Positions 1-8,861 of a stretch of 64,000 nucleotides of DNA are shown one piece after another. Location of the stretch: the NCBI GenBank assembly GCA_016710275.1, contig JADJXS010000001.1:4092001-4156000 (forward strand), written 5' to 3'. The DNA is from Phycisphaerales bacterium (GTDB lineage: Bacteria; Planctomycetota; Phycisphaerae; UBA1845; Fen-1342). Both the position numbers and the translations under genes were made by a program. The notes beneath the pieces were generated by a model, which saw nothing but the letters and a program-made list of their open reading frames with translations, searched no databases and was not told the DNA's origin. Every line of letters starts with the position of its first letter. Within the stretch, counting starts at the first letter, position 1.

Positions 1-2064
1 CGTCTGGCCGGTCGGCACGGCGGTGAGCGTGTGCGAGGTGACGTTGCCCAGCACGATCGGATCGCCGAAGCCGTATCCGTCGTTCGATTGATAGATGACA
101 TATCCGGTGGCGGCGTCGCCGCGCGCTCCGTCGGCCAGCGGCGCGGTCCACGAAACCTGCACGTTGCCGCCGCCCAGGTCGATGACGCGCGGCGTGCGCG
201 GTGTGTGCGGCGCGAAGGCCAGCGGCACGGCGCTGCCCGGCAGCGTGTTCAGGAAGCGGATGATGCCGTGCACGCAGGCGCGGCCCATCGCATCGCGGAT
301 GCGCGGGTCGCGGAGCAGCTCGGCGTCCTGCGCATTGTCATGAAAGGCCAGCTCGACCAGCGTGGCGTCAAACTCGTTTCCATTGTTCGACGTCGCAATG
401 GCCCCGTAGGAGCCGGTCAGCGTGGCCGAAGCGCGATCCACCCAGGCATGCTCGAACTCGGGGCTGAGGATCAGCAGGTCGTTGTCGATCTCGTTGGAGA
501 GCGTCAGCGCAAAGGCCGACTGGTTCGTCGTCGCGCCAAGATCGGTGATGAGACAGAGCTGGCCGCGCGAGGTCTGGTTGAAGGCGTTGGTGTGAAACTC
601 GAGGTAGACGCGCTTCCAGCGATCCACCTGCACGCCGCCGGCCGGCACGACGTTCATCTCCGCCGCCAGCCGCGCACCCGCGCCGACGTTGTCGCTCAGG
701 TCGTCCCCCGCGCCGTCCCAGATCGACGAGCTGAATCCGACCGCCGTCTGGCCCAGTTCGCCATGCGCCCAGTAGCGCTGCCCTTCCTCGTCGCGCGGGT
801 AGCCGCTGGTCGAGCCGGGGCCGGGGCGCGAGACGCTGCCCATGCCGCCGCCGAAGCGGATCGCGTCGGCAATCACGACCCCCGACAGCGGCGACTGGTT
901 CGAAATCTCGACGTAGTGCGAAGAGCCGGCGCTGAAGTAGTAGTTCCCCAGCCACACCCAGCCGTTGCCGACCTCGCGATGATCGACCCGCACTTCGCTG
1001 ACGCCGCCGGTGTGGCTGATGCGATAAAGCTGCGGCACGCGGTTCGAGCTGGTGATGACGAACGTATAGACGGGATAGAAATCCGCCGCGGGAATCGTCG
1101 GTGTGTAGCGGGCGGTTGCGCTCTGCGACGCCGCCGTATTCGCGAAGCGATACGCGACGCCGGAGTTCGTGACGCCGTTCTCGTAATACTTCGGATTCGC
1201 ACTGTTCGACCAGGAGCCGGTGTAGGTCACGCCGGGGTCATCCTGGTCCAGCACGATCTCGATCGGCTGCCAGCCCAGCGGCCGCAACGGCACGACCGTC
1301 GACCCGGCGTTGAACAGATAGGCCGCGAAATAGTTCAACTGGTCGATGTTGCCGTAGTCCTCACACATTCCCAGCAGCACCGGCCGCTGCAGGAACCAGT
1401 TCGACGCGCCGGCCGTCCAGCCGTGGCCCGCCGCGATGTAGACCGTCACGCCGCTGAGTGCGCCGGTCGGCTGGCGGGTGGCGTTGGCGGATGGGCCGGC
1501 CGCCAGCGGCGATTCTTCGTAGTGGATCTGCCACGCATCCGTGTCGATCGCATCGGCCGGCACTTCCGGATCGACGGGCTTGGTGTACAGGTAGGCCGCC
1601 AGCGAGACATAGCCCGCCTCTTCCGGCTCGCGCACGGCGATCCGCACGCCCGCGCAGCGCGGGTCGCAAAGGAAGGGCGAGATCATCGCCCGCGAGATGC
1701 TCTCGGCGTCGATTTCGCTGATTCGCCACGGGTGGGCGATCGGCCCCTCCTGCGGAATTTTGCCCAGCGTCAGGTCCAACTCGAGGACGTTGTCGTGCCA
1801 TTCGGCGCGATCGACGATCGTGCCGGGCGGCAGCAGCGGAATTCCGAACTGCGTGTGAGCGTCGGCGGCAAATCCCACCAGCGTGATGAGCGTATCGACG
1901 GTCGCGGGTGAATCGACTTCCAGTTCGATCCCGGCCATCCGCTCCTGAAAAAAGCGGGCGGTTTCGTGATCTCCCTCGTGGGCGACCGTTGTTGCGGCCA
2001 GCGCCGCGAGCAGCCCGCCCAGCAGAATCAGCCGGTCCGGCCGCCGACCCACGTCGATTGTCAT
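1..2064 (-). CDS. N-acetylmuramoyl-L-alanine amidase with inserted golvesin-like domain (C-terminus off window)
   Basis: The reading frame is open for 688 codons from ATG 2064, which follows a GGAG ribosome site, to the left window edge. A hydrophobic segment at residues 11-28 suggests export. After an unrecognised N-terminal part, an Amidase_3-type zinc hydrolase appears in two halves. The first half has the AAGHGW motif with H214; the second has EFHTNA with H491 and VELAFHDN with E571, matching the zinc and catalytic positions of peptidoglycan amidases. Between them, at about 272-402, lies a domain resembling the golvesin/Xly carbohydrate-binding fold (YYENG, DHREVGNGWVWLG, VVIADAIRFGG). 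From about 622 a fibronectin type III-like domain begins. By family it would cut the amide bond between MurNAc and the stem peptide. Domain names come from motif recognition only; the domain order and open frame are seen directly. Confidence 0.8.
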   Translation of the reverse strand, partial: MTIDVGRRPDRLILLGGLLAALAATTVAHEGDHETARFFQERMAGIELEVDSPATVDTLITLVGFAADAHTQFGIPLLPPGTIVDRAEWHDNVLELDLTLGKIPQEGPIAHPWRISEIDAESISRAMISPFLCDPRCAGVRIAVREPEEAGYVSLAAYLYTKPVDPEVPADAIDTDAWQIHYEESPLAAGPSANATRQPTGALSGVTVYIAAGHGWTAGASNWFLQRPVLLGMCEDYGNIDQLNYFAAYLFNAGSTVVPLRPLGWQPIEIVLDQDDPGVTYTGSWSNSANPKYYENGVTNSGVAYRFANTAASQSATARYTPTIPAADFYPVYTFVITSSNRVPQLYRISHTGGVSEVRVDHREVGNGWVWLGNYYFSAGSSHYVEISNQSPLSGVVIADAIRFGGGMGSVSRPGPGSTSGYPRDEEGQRYWAHGELGQTAVGFSSSIWDGAGDDLSDNVGAGARLAAEMNVVPAGGVQVDRWKRVYLEFHTNAFNQTSRGQLCLITDLGATTNQSAFALTLSNEIDNDLLILSPEFEHAWVDRASATLTGSYGAIATSNNGNEFDATLVELAFHDNAQDAELLRDPRIRDAMGRACVHGIIRFLNTLPGSAVPLAFAPHTPRTPRVIDLGGGNVQVSWTAPLADGARGDAATGYVIYQSNDGYGFGDPIVLGNVTSHTLTAVPTGQT

Positions 2065-2374
2065 TTCCACTCCATCCGCCGCGCGGCGCAAAAAGAGAGA
2101 CGCCGACGGAGATGCCGGCGAAGCGCGAACCCCCCGCTGCTTCCAAGTGTAAATCCCCGTGGGAGTGCGGTTCAAGCGCAACCTCCGCGCCGGCGTCCGA
2201 AAACATGCGGCGCGGCCCGGATTGCGGAAAGAAACGCGACAAAATCGCTCACGGAGCGACAATGGGCGCTAAATTGCGACCACAACGCGGCTTCTGCCGC
2301 TTCGGCCTTGTTCCTGCGAGCCGCCGGGCATATCCTCCGATGAAGCTATTGGGCGTTCCCATTGGGAGGTCGCG
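2065..2374. other. Divergent intergenic region
   Basis: These 310 bases separate the minus-strand amidase from the plus-strand PEP-CTERM gene, so both promoters should lie here. I see no convincing -35/-10 pair, RNA gene or conserved small frame. Confidence 0.5.
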
Positions 2375-3364
2375 ATGTTCCGGAAGTGCATCCTGGGCGG
2401 CGCGTGCGCGCTGGTGCTGACAGCACCGGCCAGCGCGGGTCTCTACGACAACATCTATCGCGGCCTCGACCTGCTGGCGACGCCCAGCGGCGGATTCATG
2501 ACCACCACCGCCGATGGCACGCGAATCAACGGCGCACGGCTCGGGCGCATGCGCCTGGAGCACAACCGCGCCGGCCGCGGCTACGACCTGCAGTTCGATC
2601 GCACCTTCGGCGTGGATGCCCGCGGTCGCCCCGAAGTGCTCGACCTCGGGCCTTACGAGCTGGAGTTGAGCGGACAGACGCAGGCCACGCTGGGCTACAC
2701 GCGCGGCGGTTTCACTGCGCGGCGCGGCTTCTACACCGGCAATGCGGAGATCGCCGCCAACAACCTGCAGTACGCGCTGCGCGCCAAGAGCGGCGCACAG
2801 GACGCCGAGCTGGTCGGCTCGATGAGCATGGTGGGAACGACCGAGATCAACATGCTCGGCTTCTACACGGTCGAATTGAACGTCAACAACGCCAACTCCG
2901 AGTTGCGGCTCGACGGCGTGTTGGTTGAAAAGCAGGACGACACCGATTTTGACGTCGGACCGATCACCGTCCGCGGCAACATCTTCATCGACGCGCTTTC
3001 CGCCCTGCTCGGCGGGGCCGGGCTGGAGACCGACGTCATCGAACGGCTGTTCCCCAAGTCCCCCATCGGGGACATCACGGACTCGCTGATCGAGCAGTTC
3101 CGCAAGCAGACGCTGGCCGCGGGGCTGACGCTCGACGGCGCGCCGGTGCACGGCGTGACGCTCGACGGGCAGGATGTGATCACTGCGCTGCTGACGCCGA
3201 CGGATGCGTCGCTGGCGACGCTGGCGGCGGCAGACGCGGTGGCGCCGCAGGGCGCGAACGCACCGTCGGACACTTCGGCCGGCGCGGTTCCCGAGCCGAC
3301 GACGATCGCTCTGCTAAGCGTGGCGGGTCTGGCGCTGCTGGCGGCGGCGCGCCGACGGCGCTAG
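2375..3364 (+). CDS. PEP-CTERM sorting domain protein
   Basis: A 329-residue exported protein of unknown function. It starts at ATG 2375, preceded by GGGAGG. Residues 1-20 form a signal peptide ending near TAPASAG. The C-terminus (about 304-329) has the full sorting signal: VPEPTT, a hydrophobic helix and an RRRR tail. In the PEP-CTERM/exosortase system this signal is cut and the protein is delivered to the envelope or exopolysaccharide. The central part is not a family I recognise and has no clear catalytic motif. No exosortase gene lies in this window. Confidence 0.85.
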   Translation: MFRKCILGGACALVLTAPASAGLYDNIYRGLDLLATPSGGFMTTTADGTRINGARLGRMRLEHNRAGRGYDLQFDRTFGVDARGRPEVLDLGPYELELSGQTQATLGYTRGGFTARRGFYTGNAEIAANNLQYALRAKSGAQDAELVGSMSMVGTTEINMLGFYTVELNVNNANSELRLDGVLVEKQDDTDFDVGPITVRGNIFIDALSALLGGAGLETDVIERLFPKSPIGDITDSLIEQFRKQTLAAGLTLDGAPVHGVTLDGQDVITALLTPTDASLATLAAADAVAPQGANAPSDTSAGAVPEPTTIALLSVAGLALLAAARRRR

Positions 3365-3450
3365 TGTGCGTAGGGTGCGTTCGGACCGCACGACGCGCGT
3401 CGCGCGCAGCGCGCTAACCGGCCGCGGCCCGAACTCGCCCTACCCCGCGC

Positions 3451-3629
3451 GACACGACCCCGCACAGCACGACCCCGCACGACACGACCCCGCACGACAA
3501 CACCCCGCACAACCCGACCCCGCACAACCCGACCCCGCACAACCCGACCCCGCACGACACGACCTCGCACGACGCGGCCCCGCACAACCCGACCCCGCAC
3601 AACCCGACCCCGCACAACCTACACCGCAC
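3451..3629. repeat. 15-bp tandem repeat, 12 units
   Basis: Twelve head-to-tail units close to AACCCGACCCCGCAC or GACACGACCCCGCAC start 86 bases after the PEP-CTERM stop codon. Eleven are 15 bp and the last is 14. Variation falls mainly in the first six bases; the second half (CCCCGCAC) is nearly constant. There are no spacers, so it is not a CRISPR array. The period is a multiple of three, so all frames look open and give repetitive basic peptides, which I regard as spurious. Confidence 0.9.
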
Positions 3630-3652
3630 GACACGGACGCATCAGCGCTCTT

Positions 3653-3819
3653 CGCCCCGGAGGGGCGGCGGGCTGTAGCCACGGGTGGAGCGCCGCCCGG
3701 CGCCAGCCGGGCGAAGCGCAACCCGTGGAACGCGATGCGCCGCGCGCCTGCCCCGAAGGGGCAGAGGAAGTGCTGCACGTCACCAGGCTCGACGTGCGCT
3801 TCCAGCGCCCCTCCGGGGC
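3653..3819. repeat. Cluster of GC-rich hairpins (interspersed-repeat-like)
   Basis: Three short perfect hairpins share a CCCC-trinucleotide-GGGG core: CGCCCC/GGGGCG at 3653-3667, CTGCCCC/GGGGCAG at 3748-3764 and GCCCC/GGGGC at 3807-3819. Between the first two is a nested hairpin with outer arms CCACGGGT (3679-3686) and ACCCGTGG (3721-3728) and inner arms CGCCCGGC (3694-3701) and GCCGGGCG (3706-3713). The arrangement resembles a mobile palindromic intergenic repeat rather than a single terminator. Confidence 0.7.
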
Positions 3820-3908
3820 TTGAATTCCTGACTCTCCTCTCCCGTCGTCCGCTCATCGCCGGATAAGACATGCCGACGCAAAGTCGTCGGAATGGCACCC
3901 AACGCGCT

Positions 3909-3940
3909 GCATGCTTACGCGGAGTACCGCGAAAGCATGC
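3909..3940. repeat. Nested 32-base hairpin
   Basis: Arms GCATGCTT (3909-3916) and AAGCATGC (3933-3940) enclose a second stem CGCGG/CCGCG (3918-3922, 3927-3931) with loop AGTA. It lies between two convergent genes, so it could stop transcription from either side, but no T-run follows. Confidence 0.6.
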
Positions 3941-4002
3941 CACCCAACAAGGAGCATGGTTCTCGGCGATGAATGGCGCCTGCCGGTGCATGTCGCCCGG
4001 CT

Positions 4003-4863
4003 TCAATCGCGGTCTGATCGCGTGCGGGACATTCGACGGGCGGCTTCACCACGCGCTTCACCGCGCGCATCCCCGCGCGCGTCACTGCGCGCTTCTTCGC
4101 GCGCCTCACAGCGCGCGTCACTGCGCGCGTCACTGCGCGCATCCCCGCGCGGGTCGGATGATTCCCGGGCCGCGGGCGAGTCGCTGGCGGAGGCGGGACT
4201 ACTCGCTCCGCCCGGCCGCGCCGCACGAGGCGATCCGCTGTGCATCCGCTCGGCGCGTTCCAGAATCTCGGCCCGCGCCTTTTCCCCCACGGACGCATCA
4301 TAGATGCGGATGTCGCTGACACTGGCGCTGGCGCCGGCCGCCTTCGACAGCCGGCGCTCGGTCGTGACCAGCGTGCGGGTCTCACCCGGCCCCAGCGGGC
4401 CGCGCCACTCGCGATCCGCCAGCGCCAGCGGTGTCGCGGCGAACATCGAGTATTCGCGGAGCGCGTCGCCCTCGTCGTCATTGACGATCACGCGCAGCGC
4501 CAACAGCGACACGGTCTCTTCGCCGCGGTTGGTCACTTGCACGATGACGCGCGTCACCCCGTCGTCCGCATCGATCTTTGTGCGCGCCTTGACGTCCAGC
4601 GATCCCCGATAACCCGGGTCGCGCCGATCGGAAAGCGCATCGCCCAGCACGGGCGGCAGTGCGAGCTGCAACTCGGGGAGCGACCGCCCGACCGTCTCGA
4701 GCGTGTCAAGCACGCGGCCGCCCTTGCGGTCCACGATGTGCAGCCCGTACGCGCCCAGCACGCTGCCGCACACCACCCCCGCCGTGAGCAGTCCGAACAC
4801 GCCCCGCACCAGCGCCGTCATGAATCCGCCGCCCCGCTGAACGACCGTCGTTCCTGAATGCAT
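4003..4863 (-). CDS. Membrane-anchored hypothetical protein with (x[D/E]AR)n tail
   Basis: A 286-residue protein of unknown function. I chose ATG 4863 because AGGAGA lies 7 bases upstream; a TTG two codons earlier is possible. Residues about 15-40 form one hydrophobic segment (signal or anchor). The next 160 residues look like a small beta-rich domain (RVIVQVTNRGEETVSLLAL) of the kind found in extracytoplasmic proteins. The C-terminal 50 residues are a low-complexity tail built from four-residue units GDAR, SDAR, EEAR and GEAR, encoded by an in-frame 12-bp tandem repeat. The tail is highly charged and probably disordered. Confidence 0.6.
   Translation of the reverse strand: MHSGTTVVQRGGGFMTALVRGVFGLLTAGVVCGSVLGAYGLHIVDRKGGRVLDTLETVGRSLPELQLALPPVLGDALSDRRDPGYRGSLDVKARTKIDADDGVTRVIVQVTNRGEETVSLLALRVIVNDDEGDALREYSMFAATPLALADREWRGPLGPGETRTLVTTERRLSKAAGASASVSDIRIYDASVGEKARAEILERAERMHSGSPRAARPGGASSPASASDSPAARESSDPRGDARSDARSDARCEAREEARSDARGDARGEARGEAARRMSRTRSDRD
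4039..4150. repeat. 12-bp tandem repeat inside a coding region
   Basis: About nine in-phase 12-bp units, most beginning GCGCGC and followed by GTCACT, ATCCCC, CTCACA or TTCTTC. They encode the xDAR/xEAR tail of the minus-strand protein, so unit gain or loss keeps the frame. Confidence 0.85.
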
Positions 4864-5178
4864 GTCCAATTCTCCTGTGCCGATGCTCCCGCGTCCGCGC
4901 GGGGAGCCTCAACGGGGTATTCGACCCCCGGTCGCCAATATTCCGCCGATCTGCCCGGCCATTCCGCCGGCCTCGCCGCGCCACGTCGACCGTGACGGCC
5001 CCGCCGGACATTGCGGCCCTTCACCTTCCCCGCCCCGGTGATTCTGGCCGATTTCGCCTGCGCGGGGTAAGATTCCGGGCTGTGGATGGCGGTGAGCGGC
5101 CGGCTTTGACCGGCCGCGTCGGGTCGCGGCCGTGGGCCGCCCGAAGCCGCGGTCGCACTTCCCCCGGAGACCCGCATC
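4864..5178. other. Divergent intergenic region
   Basis: 315 bases between the minus-strand membrane protein and the plus-strand acyl-CoA dehydrogenase. No RNA gene, repeat or convincing promoter hexamers were seen. Confidence 0.5.
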
Positions 5179-6363
5179 GTGCATCAGGCCGCCCGCAACG
5201 CCACCGACTCGTTGACCCCCGATCTATACCACTTGCGCGACCTGCTCACCGACGATGAGCGGCAGGTGCAGGACATGGTGGCGCGCTGGGTCGATGAACG
5301 GGTGCTGCCGATCATCGGCGAGTGCTTCGAGAAGGAGCGCTTTCCGCACGAACTGGTGCCCGAAATGGCCCAGATGGGGCTGTTCGGCCCGACCTTCCAG
5401 GACTACGGCTGCGCCGGCCTGTCCAACGTCGCCTACGGCCTGATCATGCAGGAGCTGGAGCGCGGCGACAGCGGCGTGCGCTCCTTCGCCAGCGTGCAGA
5501 GCGGCCTGGTGATGTACCCGATTCACGCCTACGGCTCAGATGAGCAGAAGAAGCGCTGGATGTCGGCGCTGGCGCGCGCGGAGGCGATCGGCTGCTTCGG
5601 CCTGACGGAGCCGGACGGCGGCTCCGACCCCGGCGCGATGAAGACCTTCGCCCGCCGCGACAAGGGCGACTGGGTGATCAACGGCGCGAAGATGTGGATC
5701 ACCAACGGCACGCAGGCGCACGTCGCCGTCGTGTGGGCCAACACGGACGAGGGCATCCGCGGGTTCCTGGTCGAGCGCGGCATGGCCGGCTACAGCGCCC
5801 GCGACATTCCGCGCAAGATGTCGCTGCGCGCCAGCCACACCAGCGAGCTGTTCTTCGACAACGTGCGCGTCCCGGATTCGGCCCGCCTGCCGGGCGCGGA
5901 AGGGCTGGGAGCGCCGCTGGGCTGCCTGACGCAGGCGCGCTTCGGCATTGCCTGGGGGGCGATCGGCGCGGCGCAGGCCTGCTATCGCGAGGCGCTCACC
6001 TTTGCGAAGCAGCGGATGCTGTTCGGCCGGCCGCTGTCGCACACGCAGACGATCCAGATCCGCCTGGCCGACATGCTGCGGCGCATCACCCTGGCCCAGA
6101 TGCTGGCGCTGCAACTGGGGCGGCTCAAGGACCAGGGGCGGCTGCACCACTCACAGGTGTCGCTGGCCAAGTGGAACAACGTGCGCATGGCGATGGACAT
6201 CGCCCGCGACGCGCGCGACCTGCTGGGCGCCGGCGGGATCAGCACCGAGTGCAGCCCGATCCGCCACCAGCTCAATCTCGAGTCGGTCATCACGTACGAA
6301 GGGACGGAGACGATCCACCAGTTGATCGTCGGACGCGAGATCACCGGCGTCGCCGCGTTCTGA
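5179..6363 (+). CDS. gcdH: Acyl-CoA dehydrogenase, glutaryl-CoA dehydrogenase type
   Basis: A 394-residue flavoprotein of the acyl-CoA dehydrogenase family, GTG start 5179 after GGAGA. The RSFASVQSGLVMYPI stretch matches the glutaryl-CoA dehydrogenase substrate pocket. FGLTEPDGGSDP and the MWITNGTQA stretch are the FAD-contact motifs. TYEGTETIHQLIVGREITG near the C-terminus carries the catalytic base E374. Length is normal for a complete member. The family enzyme oxidises and decarboxylates glutaryl-CoA to crotonyl-CoA in lysine/tryptophan breakdown. A tryptophan-degrading pair lies in the same window but 53 kb away. A different short-chain substrate cannot be excluded. Confidence 0.88.
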   Translation: MHQAARNATDSLTPDLYHLRDLLTDDERQVQDMVARWVDERVLPIIGECFEKERFPHELVPEMAQMGLFGPTFQDYGCAGLSNVAYGLIMQELERGDSGVRSFASVQSGLVMYPIHAYGSDEQKKRWMSALARAEAIGCFGLTEPDGGSDPGAMKTFARRDKGDWVINGAKMWITNGTQAHVAVVWANTDEGIRGFLVERGMAGYSARDIPRKMSLRASHTSELFFDNVRVPDSARLPGAEGLGAPLGCLTQARFGIAWGAIGAAQACYREALTFAKQRMLFGRPLSHTQTIQIRLADMLRRITLAQMLALQLGRLKDQGRLHHSQVSLAKWNNVRMAMDIARDARDLLGAGGISTECSPIRHQLNLESVITYEGTETIHQLIVGREITGVAAF

Positions 6364-6463
6364 GACGGGCACGCCGGAGGGGCGCTGCCGGGGCGGTTGC
6401 GGCGCGGCAGGATCGACAGCCGGCCGGTGCCGGTCCTGCACAATCGGGGCATTCGGACGCGGC

Positions 6464-6697
6464 TCAGCTCCGGGCGGATTCCAGCCCGACCGCATTCCAC
6501 TCGCGGGCGACGTCCTTGGCGGTCGCCACCAGCGCCGCTTCCATCGTGTCGCAGAATCCGGTCGCGACCGGCGGCTGGCGGCACTGGCCGCGCCAGCGTC
6601 CCGCCTGATAGAGCAACTCGACCTCGACCCGCGCCGCGGTCGCGAACTCGCCGTCGGGACGCTCCACCGCGATCGGCACCTGCATTCGGAACACCAT
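6464..6697 (-). CDS. Small hypothetical protein (77 aa)
   Basis: Starts at ATG 6697 with AGGAG 8 bases upstream. The 77-residue product has no signal peptide or membrane segment and reads as a small alpha/beta protein (RVEVELLYQAGRWRGQC, then a helix TMEAALVATAKDVAREWN). Longer in-frame extensions upstream lack a ribosome site and have a different composition. It sits alone between two plus-strand genes. Function unknown. Confidence 0.55.
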   Translation of the reverse strand: MVFRMQVPIAVERPDGEFATAARVEVELLYQAGRWRGQCRQPPVATGFCDTMEAALVATAKDVAREWNAVGLESARS

Positions 6698-6845
6698 CGC
6701 TCGTCTCCTGGCCGCTCCGTCGCGCTTCATTTCCGCGCGGCGCAATGACTGCGCGACGCGTTGCTTCTGCCCTGGTCCGCGAACGCCGATATCAAGCGCA
6801 GCAGCGCGGCTGCTGATATCCATCGACCATTGCGGGGACGGGCTG

Positions 6846-7898
6846 ATGAGTCTCTTTGCACGACTTTGGAACGCACTGACCGGCGGCGCCGCGAGCGATG
6901 AATCGCCCTGTTCCTCGGGGCGGACGATGGTCGCCGACGAGGAGGAGCTGCCTCGGCACCGATCGTCGGCCGACGACGCGTGGTGGAAGGGCCCGACGAC
7001 GTCGGCTCCCGCACCATCCACGTCCGCGGCGCTGATCGATCAGGAACTCTTTGACGCATTGACCCGCACGCTTGACGACCCCGAGATCGAGCTGCCGCGG
7101 ATGCCGGCCGTCGCGGACAAGGCGCTGATGCAGCTCCGCGAAGCCGCGGTTGACTTTCGCTCGCTCGCCGACGTGGTGCAGCAGGATCCGGCCCTCACGG
7201 CCCAGGTGCTGCGCGTGGCGAACTCCGTCGCTCATCGCGGCTTCACCGAGATTCGCACGCTCGATCTCGCCTTTGCGCGGCTCGGGCAGCGCACCGTCCG
7301 CAGCGTGATTCTGGGCACGACCCTTCGCGCCCTGGCAATCCGGACCGGCGGCGCCACGCGCTCCATCGGCGAAGAATTGTGGCGCGCGTCGCTGGCGTCC
7401 GCCGCGGTGTGTGGGGAGCTTGCGGGACGGGTGGGGGAGAGTGAGGACGACGCATTCCTGAGCGGGCTGCTGCACGACATCGGCAACCTCGGCGTGTTGA
7501 AGGTCTGCTACGACCATGCCCAGGGGCGCAGCGCCCGGATCGAACCGGCCCTGTTCGCCGACCTGGCCGCGCGCTGGCATGAGCACCTGGGGATGCGGCT
7601 GGCGGGGGCCTGGGGGCTGCCCGACCCATTGCCCGAACTGATCGGAAACCACCATCGCGCGCCGCGTCCCGGCGATCCGCTGGAGAAGCGCCGCAATCTG
7701 CTGCGGCTCACGGACGTGCTGGTCGCGATGCTGGGCTACACGCCCACGACGCTCAGCCCCGCCGCCGCGCTCGAAGGGGCCCCGGACGCGCTGCAGACGG
7801 CGGCGGCCGTCGCGCTGGGCCTCAGCGCCAACGACGAGACTTGCGAGTGGTTGGGCGGGTTGCCGGATCGCGTGCGGAGCCGGGTCGAGGTGTTCTGA
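6846..7898 (+). CDS. HDOD domain protein
   Basis: 350 residues. The N-terminal 75 are low-complexity. From about 80 to 290 there is an HDOD domain: LPRMPAVADKAL at its start, DPALTAQVLRVANS, and GLLHDIGNLGVLK in the HD-like core. HDOD proteins are non-catalytic relatives of HD phosphohydrolases, usually used in signalling. No GGDEF, EAL or receiver domain is attached. The partner cannot be deduced from the neighbours. Confidence 0.85.
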   Translation: MSLFARLWNALTGGAASDESPCSSGRTMVADEEELPRHRSSADDAWWKGPTTSAPAPSTSAALIDQELFDALTRTLDDPEIELPRMPAVADKALMQLREAAVDFRSLADVVQQDPALTAQVLRVANSVAHRGFTEIRTLDLAFARLGQRTVRSVILGTTLRALAIRTGGATRSIGEELWRASLASAAVCGELAGRVGESEDDAFLSGLLHDIGNLGVLKVCYDHAQGRSARIEPALFADLAARWHEHLGMRLAGAWGLPDPLPELIGNHHRAPRPGDPLEKRRNLLRLTDVLVAMLGYTPTTLSPAAALEGAPDALQTAAAVALGLSANDETCEWLGGLPDRVRSRVEVF

Positions 7899-8157
7899 TC
7901 GAGCAGAGGGCGGCTGCAGGGCGGTTCGAGGCGTTTTGATCGCACGGCGCGGCTGCCCCCCGCAATAACCGTCCTCGTGGTTCCGGCCGACCGCGTTTGC
8001 GTCTTTGTTGCAGACTTATCGCCCCAGGACTGATCCCATCCGCGCCCGGGCAGCCGGCCGGCGCCCACTTGAAGAATCCCCCCTATTGGCGTACTGTCGC
8101 CCCCCGGGATTAGCGGCCGGACGCACCCCGCGTCCCCGCGTCTCACGCGAGCGATTC

Positions 8158-8658
8158 ATGGATATTCCCGTCGATAGCATCCGGGCGCTGGTCGAAATGA
8201 TGGTCGAAAACGACCTGAGCCGCGTCGAACTTCGAGAGGGGGAGGCCCTCATCCTGCTCCGCCGTGGCCAGCCGGTGATTACAACCAGCGGCACAAACGC
8301 GACGGTGATGAGCGCCCCGATCGTGGGTCACATTCCGACTGGAACCGCTCCCGCAGGCGGGTCGGCGGCCCCATCAGCCGCTCCGCCGCCGCCCGCGGCT
8401 TCGACGGCGGAATCGTCGGAGACGTTCATCCGGTCGCAGTTGGTGGGGACGTTCTATGCGAGTCCGGACCCCGAATCGCCGGCCTTTGTGGGCGTGGGGG
8501 ATAACGTGCGGCCGGACAGCGTCGTCTGCCTGGTCGAGGCGATGAAGGTATTCAACGAGATCAAGGCCGAGTGCAGCGGGCGGATCACGCGCGTGCTGGT
8601 GAAGAACGGGCAGGCGGTTGAATATGATCAGCCGCTGTTCGCGATCGCGCCGGCGTAA
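8158..8658 (+). CDS. accB: Acetyl-CoA carboxylase biotin carboxyl carrier protein
   Basis: 166 residues from ATG 8158. The N-terminal segment (MDIPVDSIRALVEMMVEN...RVELREGE) matches the usual AccB start, followed by a proline/alanine linker at about 60-85. The C-terminal biotinyl domain carries VEAMKVFNEIKAE, where K130 is the residue that receives biotin. The carrier moves carboxylated biotin between biotin carboxylase and carboxyltransferase in the first step of fatty acid synthesis. accC, which often follows accB, is absent here; the next plus-strand gene is an unrelated glyoxalase-fold gene. Confidence 0.93.
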   Translation: MDIPVDSIRALVEMMVENDLSRVELREGEALILLRRGQPVITTSGTNATVMSAPIVGHIPTGTAPAGGSAAPSAAPPPPAASTAESSETFIRSQLVGTFYASPDPESPAFVGVGDNVRPDSVVCLVEAMKVFNEIKAECSGRITRVLVKNGQAVEYDQPLFAIAPA

Positions 8659-8861
8659 GTACGGTGAGGGGGGAGTCGCCGACGGCGGGGGAATTCGCGC
8701 GGGCATCAGTACGGCGAAAGGGGATGCGCCGAATGCAGAGGGGAGTTCGCGCCGGCGGCGGCGAGCCGCAATGCGCAACGGCAGTCACATCGGCCACGAC
8801 GGCCACGGTGGCCGAGTAGGCGCCGATCGCGATGCCCGGGCATGCGCGGTACGCTCACTTC

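Noticed and set aside
31..1911. Very long open frame on the plus strand opposite the amidase
   Set aside because: It is arginine/alanine-rich with no motif, while the minus strand holds amidase and golvesin motifs.
3366..3866. 166-codon frame across the 15-bp repeat
   Set aside because: Open only because the repeat period is a multiple of three and the DNA is GC-rich; no ribosome site or homology.
8069..8097. Promoter TTGAAG-17-TACTGT upstream of accB
   Set aside because: Only about half of the positions fit the consensus; it would occur by chance.
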